From contig NC_012968.1 of NCBI RefSeq assembly GCF_000023705.1, positions 62,001 to 126,000 of the forward strand: DNA of 64,000 nt. The letters run 5' to 3'. This stretch comes from Methylotenera mobilis JLW8 (GTDB taxonomy: Bacteria; Pseudomonadota; Gammaproteobacteria; Burkholderiales; Methylophilaceae). Positions within the stretch are counted from its first letter, which is position 1, and each line of letters opens with the position of its first letter. Positions 61,875 to 64,000 of this stretch are shown here, in pieces. The notes under the pieces are model-generated. The model did not search any database. It saw only the letters and a list, made by a program, of their open reading frames with translations, and had not been told where the DNA came from. The position numbers were made by a program, and so were the translations under genes.

Positions 61875-62141
61875 CTACTGGTGAGTCGCATTCATTTTGC
61901 GTTCAAGGTCAGCAATGTCACTATTGATTTTGGTGCGTTCTTCTTCACTGAGCTGTGGGTTATTCAGGCGTTGCTGCAATTGATTGCGCACCGCAGCTAG
62001 CATTTTTGAATGAGAGGCTTGCACTTCCACTTGTGGCTCCCGCATTTTGGCCAGCGCTGCGGTCAGTGCTTCATATTCTTGGTCATTCAGGCCGGTAATG
62101 CTTTTTAGCTCGGTGGATGGTTGTGCTGGTGTATTGGTCAT
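61875..62141 (-). CDS. Small helical hypothetical protein
   Basis: The 88-residue protein is almost entirely charged helix, with a coiled-coil-like C-terminal half (QLSEEERTKINSDIADLERK). There is no signal or membrane segment. No family is recognised. It lies 26 bases upstream of the adhesin-E-like gene on the same strand. Confidence 0.6.
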   Translation of the reverse strand: MTNTPAQPSTELKSITGLNDQEYEALTAALAKMREPQVEVQASHSKMLAAVRNQLQQRLNNPQLSEEERTKINSDIADLERKMNATHQ

Positions 62142-62370
62142 GTGGGTATTAAATGCATATTGAAAGATGGTGCAATTTTATCACAGGCTGCTTTGCTTAG
62201 AGCGCAGGGAAGCGATGTACACAGATTGCGCAGGCATGATGATGGTGTGTAACAAGCGCTTGAAGGTTCAACAATAAGCACCAAATAAAAATTGGTAATA
62301 TCTGGCTAAAAGGTAGATGATTATAATTGTCTGGAATTATTCTGAGATTTTTTAGTCAAGGGGAAACGAT

Positions 62371-62580
62371 ATGTCTGCACATACTTATAAACTCATCGAA
62401 CTTGTAGGCAGCTCTAGTATAGGCACTGATGATGCAATCCGTAATGCGATTGCGAAAGCCGCACGCACCGTAAAGCATATGGACTGGTTTGAGGTGGTAG
62501 AGACTAGGGGGCATATTGTGAATGGCGAGGTCGCGCATTATCAAGTGACCATCAAGGTTGGTTTTAGAATAGAAGATTAA
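62371..62580 (+). CDS. Dodecin family flavin-binding protein
   Basis: The 69-residue protein matches dodecin: YKLIELVGSSSIGTDDAIRNAI, then the aromatic DWFEVVETRG segment whose Trp stacks on the flavin, and QVTIKVGF. Dodecins assemble as twelve-subunit shells that buffer flavins. An AGGGGA site precedes the ATG. It is six bases before relA but on a separate functional theme. Confidence 0.92.
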   Translation: MSAHTYKLIELVGSSSIGTDDAIRNAIAKAARTVKHMDWFEVVETRGHIVNGEVAHYQVTIKVGFRIED

Positions 62581-62586
62581 ATAATA

Positions 62587-64000
62587 ATGATCCATGGTTC
62601 CAGTTCATTACAAATACCTGCTTTATCTGATAATGATACGCAAGCATGGATAGACTCGTTAGCTAAGCATTACTCGCTTGCCGATGTAGAGTTGGTTCGT
62701 CAGGCTTGCCAGTTGGCAACCTTGGCTTATGATGCTCATGCCGAGCTGACAGGTGAGCCGCTGTTGCAACATGCAACCAGCACCGCTGCTATTTTAGTCA
62801 GTTTGAATTTGGATGCTGAATCCATTATTGCCACCATATTGTATGCGGTACCTGCGCATATCGATAACTGGCAAGAAACCCTCAAGCTGCGTTTTGGCAA
62901 TAATGTTGCGCGTTTGGTCGAAGGCTTGTTGCGCATCACACAAGTGCAGGAGTTCAGCGAGCTGGAGCGCTTGCAGCAGCAAGAGCAGGAGGATGCCGAC
63001 AACAGCAAGCAGGTGGAGAGCCTGCGCAAGATGCTGTTGGCGATGGTACAGGATATCCGTGTGGTGCTGATTAAACTAGCAGAGCGCACGCAAATACTGC
63101 GCAGCTTGGCTGGCGCCAGCCGCGAGCAGCAAGTACTGATTGCACGCGAGATACAGGGCATTTTTTCACCGCTCGCTAATCGGCTTGGCGTGTGGCAGTT
63201 GAAGTGGGAGATGGAAGATCTCTCACTGCGCTATCTAGAGCCGCAGCTCTACAAAGAAGTTGCCAAGTTGCTGGATTCACGCCGAGTAGACCGCGAACAG
63301 TACATCGCGGACGTTGAAGAATTACTGAAGCAGAAACTGGCACAGGCCGGGATTCAGGCTGAGGTTTCCGGCCGACCTAAGCATATCTACAGCATTATCA
63401 ATAAAATGCGGCGCAAAAATCTGGATTTTGAGCAACTGTTTGATGTGCGTGCAGTGCGGATTTTGGTTGAGGATGTGAAGGATTGCTATAGCGCACTCAG
63501 TTTAGTGCAAACGTTATGGCAGCCTATTCCGGGTGAGTTTGACGATTATATTGCACGCCCTAAAAGCAATAACTACCGCTCCTTGCACACAGCAGTCAGT
63601 GGCCCTGAAGGCTTAGCGCTGGAGGTGCAGATACGCACGCATGAAATGCATCAATACTCCGAGTTGGGTGTGGCTGCGCACTGGCGCTACAAAGAAGGGG
63701 GCAAGTCTGACAACATTCTGGACGAGAAAATAGCCTGGCTGCGTCAGATTCTGGCATGGAAAGAAGGTGCCACCGATAGTAGCGACTTGCTGGAGCAGTT
63801 TAAAACCGAGCTGTTCCAAGAAAATGTGTATGTATTTACGCCGCAAGGTAAGGTGATCGATTTACCTAAAGACGCGACGCCGATTGATTTCGCCTATGCG
63901 TTGCATACGGATTTAGGGCATAGAACCCGTGGTGCTAAAGTGGACGGCAATATCGTACCGCTCAATTACAAGTTGCAAAACGCACAACGCATTGAAATTC
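62587..64000 (+). CDS. relA: RelA/SpoT-family (p)ppGpp synthetase, partial
   Basis: The frame opens at ATG 62587 and runs off the window after about 471 codons. The N-terminal HD hydrolase region is degenerate (LYAVPAHID where hydrolases have HD), which points to RelA rather than SpoT. The synthetase domain is intact: FDVRAVRILV, EFDDYIARPKSNNYRSLHT and VQIRTHEMHQYSELGVAAHW. A TGS domain begins at VYVFTPQGKVIDLP. It should make (p)ppGpp on ribosomes during amino acid starvation. Confidence 0.92.
   Translation, partial: MIHGSSSLQIPALSDNDTQAWIDSLAKHYSLADVELVRQACQLATLAYDAHAELTGEPLLQHATSTAAILVSLNLDAESIIATILYAVPAHIDNWQETLKLRFGNNVARLVEGLLRITQVQEFSELERLQQQEQEDADNSKQVESLRKMLLAMVQDIRVVLIKLAERTQILRSLAGASREQQVLIAREIQGIFSPLANRLGVWQLKWEMEDLSLRYLEPQLYKEVAKLLDSRRVDREQYIADVEELLKQKLAQAGIQAEVSGRPKHIYSIINKMRRKNLDFEQLFDVRAVRILVEDVKDCYSALSLVQTLWQPIPGEFDDYIARPKSNNYRSLHTAVSGPEGLALEVQIRTHEMHQYSELGVAAHWRYKEGGKSDNILDEKIAWLRQILAWKEGATDSSDLLEQFKTELFQENVYVFTPQGKVIDLPKDATPIDFAYALHTDLGHRTRGAKVDGNIVPLNYKLQNAQRIEI

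Noticed and set aside
1-64000. CRISPR arrays, tRNA and rRNA genes
   Set aside because: No regular spacer-repeat array, cloverleaf or rRNA-like segment was noticed on either strand.

Overview
The window looks like an AT-leaning betaproteobacterial chromosome, most likely a methylotroph of the Methylophilaceae (Methylotenera-like). This is an inference from gene content: an MxaD-like protein, a SoxYZ-like carrier fused in one chain with a linked metallo-hydrolase, many TonB and sigma-54 functions, and base composition. No rRNA, tRNA or CRISPR array was seen.

Region 1 (1-11.2 kb) is a redox and thiol-stress locus. A DsbA/FrnE-like protein and an OsmC protein lie downstream of a palindromic operator at 98-117. 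An Old Yellow Enzyme (OYE) and an ArsR-type regulator follow. On the minus strand a six-gene operon runs leftward from 9503: SoxYZ-like carrier, metallo-beta-lactamase-fold hydrolase, cytochrome c, flavocytochrome-c-type flavoprotein, AhpD-like protein and a second OYE whose usual catalytic His is Met. A near-copy of the first operator (9526-9543) sits between this operon and a divergent TetR gene that carries a NemR-like Cys106. A related palindrome lies upstream of an MxaD-like gene near 60.0 kb.

Region 2 (about 11.7-24.8 kb) is a Tn7-like transposon with tnsA, tnsB, tnsC and a TnsD/TniQ protein, followed by unfamiliar cargo. Candidate ends are proposed at 11729 and 24763. Nested in the cargo is a 3.5 kb cassette bounded by about 70 bp inverted repeats (19601-19671 and 23006-23078). 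It holds two divergent gene pairs and no recognisable transposase. Other cargo includes a PD-(D/E)xK nuclease-like protein, a YozE-like protein and a membrane protein cut by an in-frame stop.

Region 3 (25.4-41.4 kb) is ordinary accessory and housekeeping content: a Tyr-rich lipoprotein, an RND efflux system with its TetR regulator and paired operators, an SDR, LrgA/LrgB, a bestrophin, an alginate-export-type porin, an isochorismatase-family hydrolase, a diguanylate cyclase and a catalase-family peroxidase.

Region 4 (41.7-59.1 kb) is the most interesting part: an organosulfur-scavenging island. An SfnR-like sigma-54 activator is surrounded by five sigma-54 (-24/-12) promoters, palindromic candidate activator sites (GTTGCT...AGCAAC) and two IHF-like sites. 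They drive an FMN reductase, an SsuABC-type transporter, a dedicated TonB-ExbB-ExbD set co-transcribed with SsuB, a TonB-dependent receptor, two SsuD-like flavin monooxygenases, a class II aldolase, and two proteins that resemble periplasmic binding proteins but lack signal peptides and keep the Cys/His/Arg pattern of the DszB sulfinate desulfinase. The system reads as outer-membrane import, inner-membrane import, oxidation and C-S cleavage to sulfite.

Region 5 (59.4-64 kb) holds the MxaD-like protein, a thioredoxin-like protein with a CcdA-like partner, small proteins, a dodecin and the start of relA, which runs off the window.
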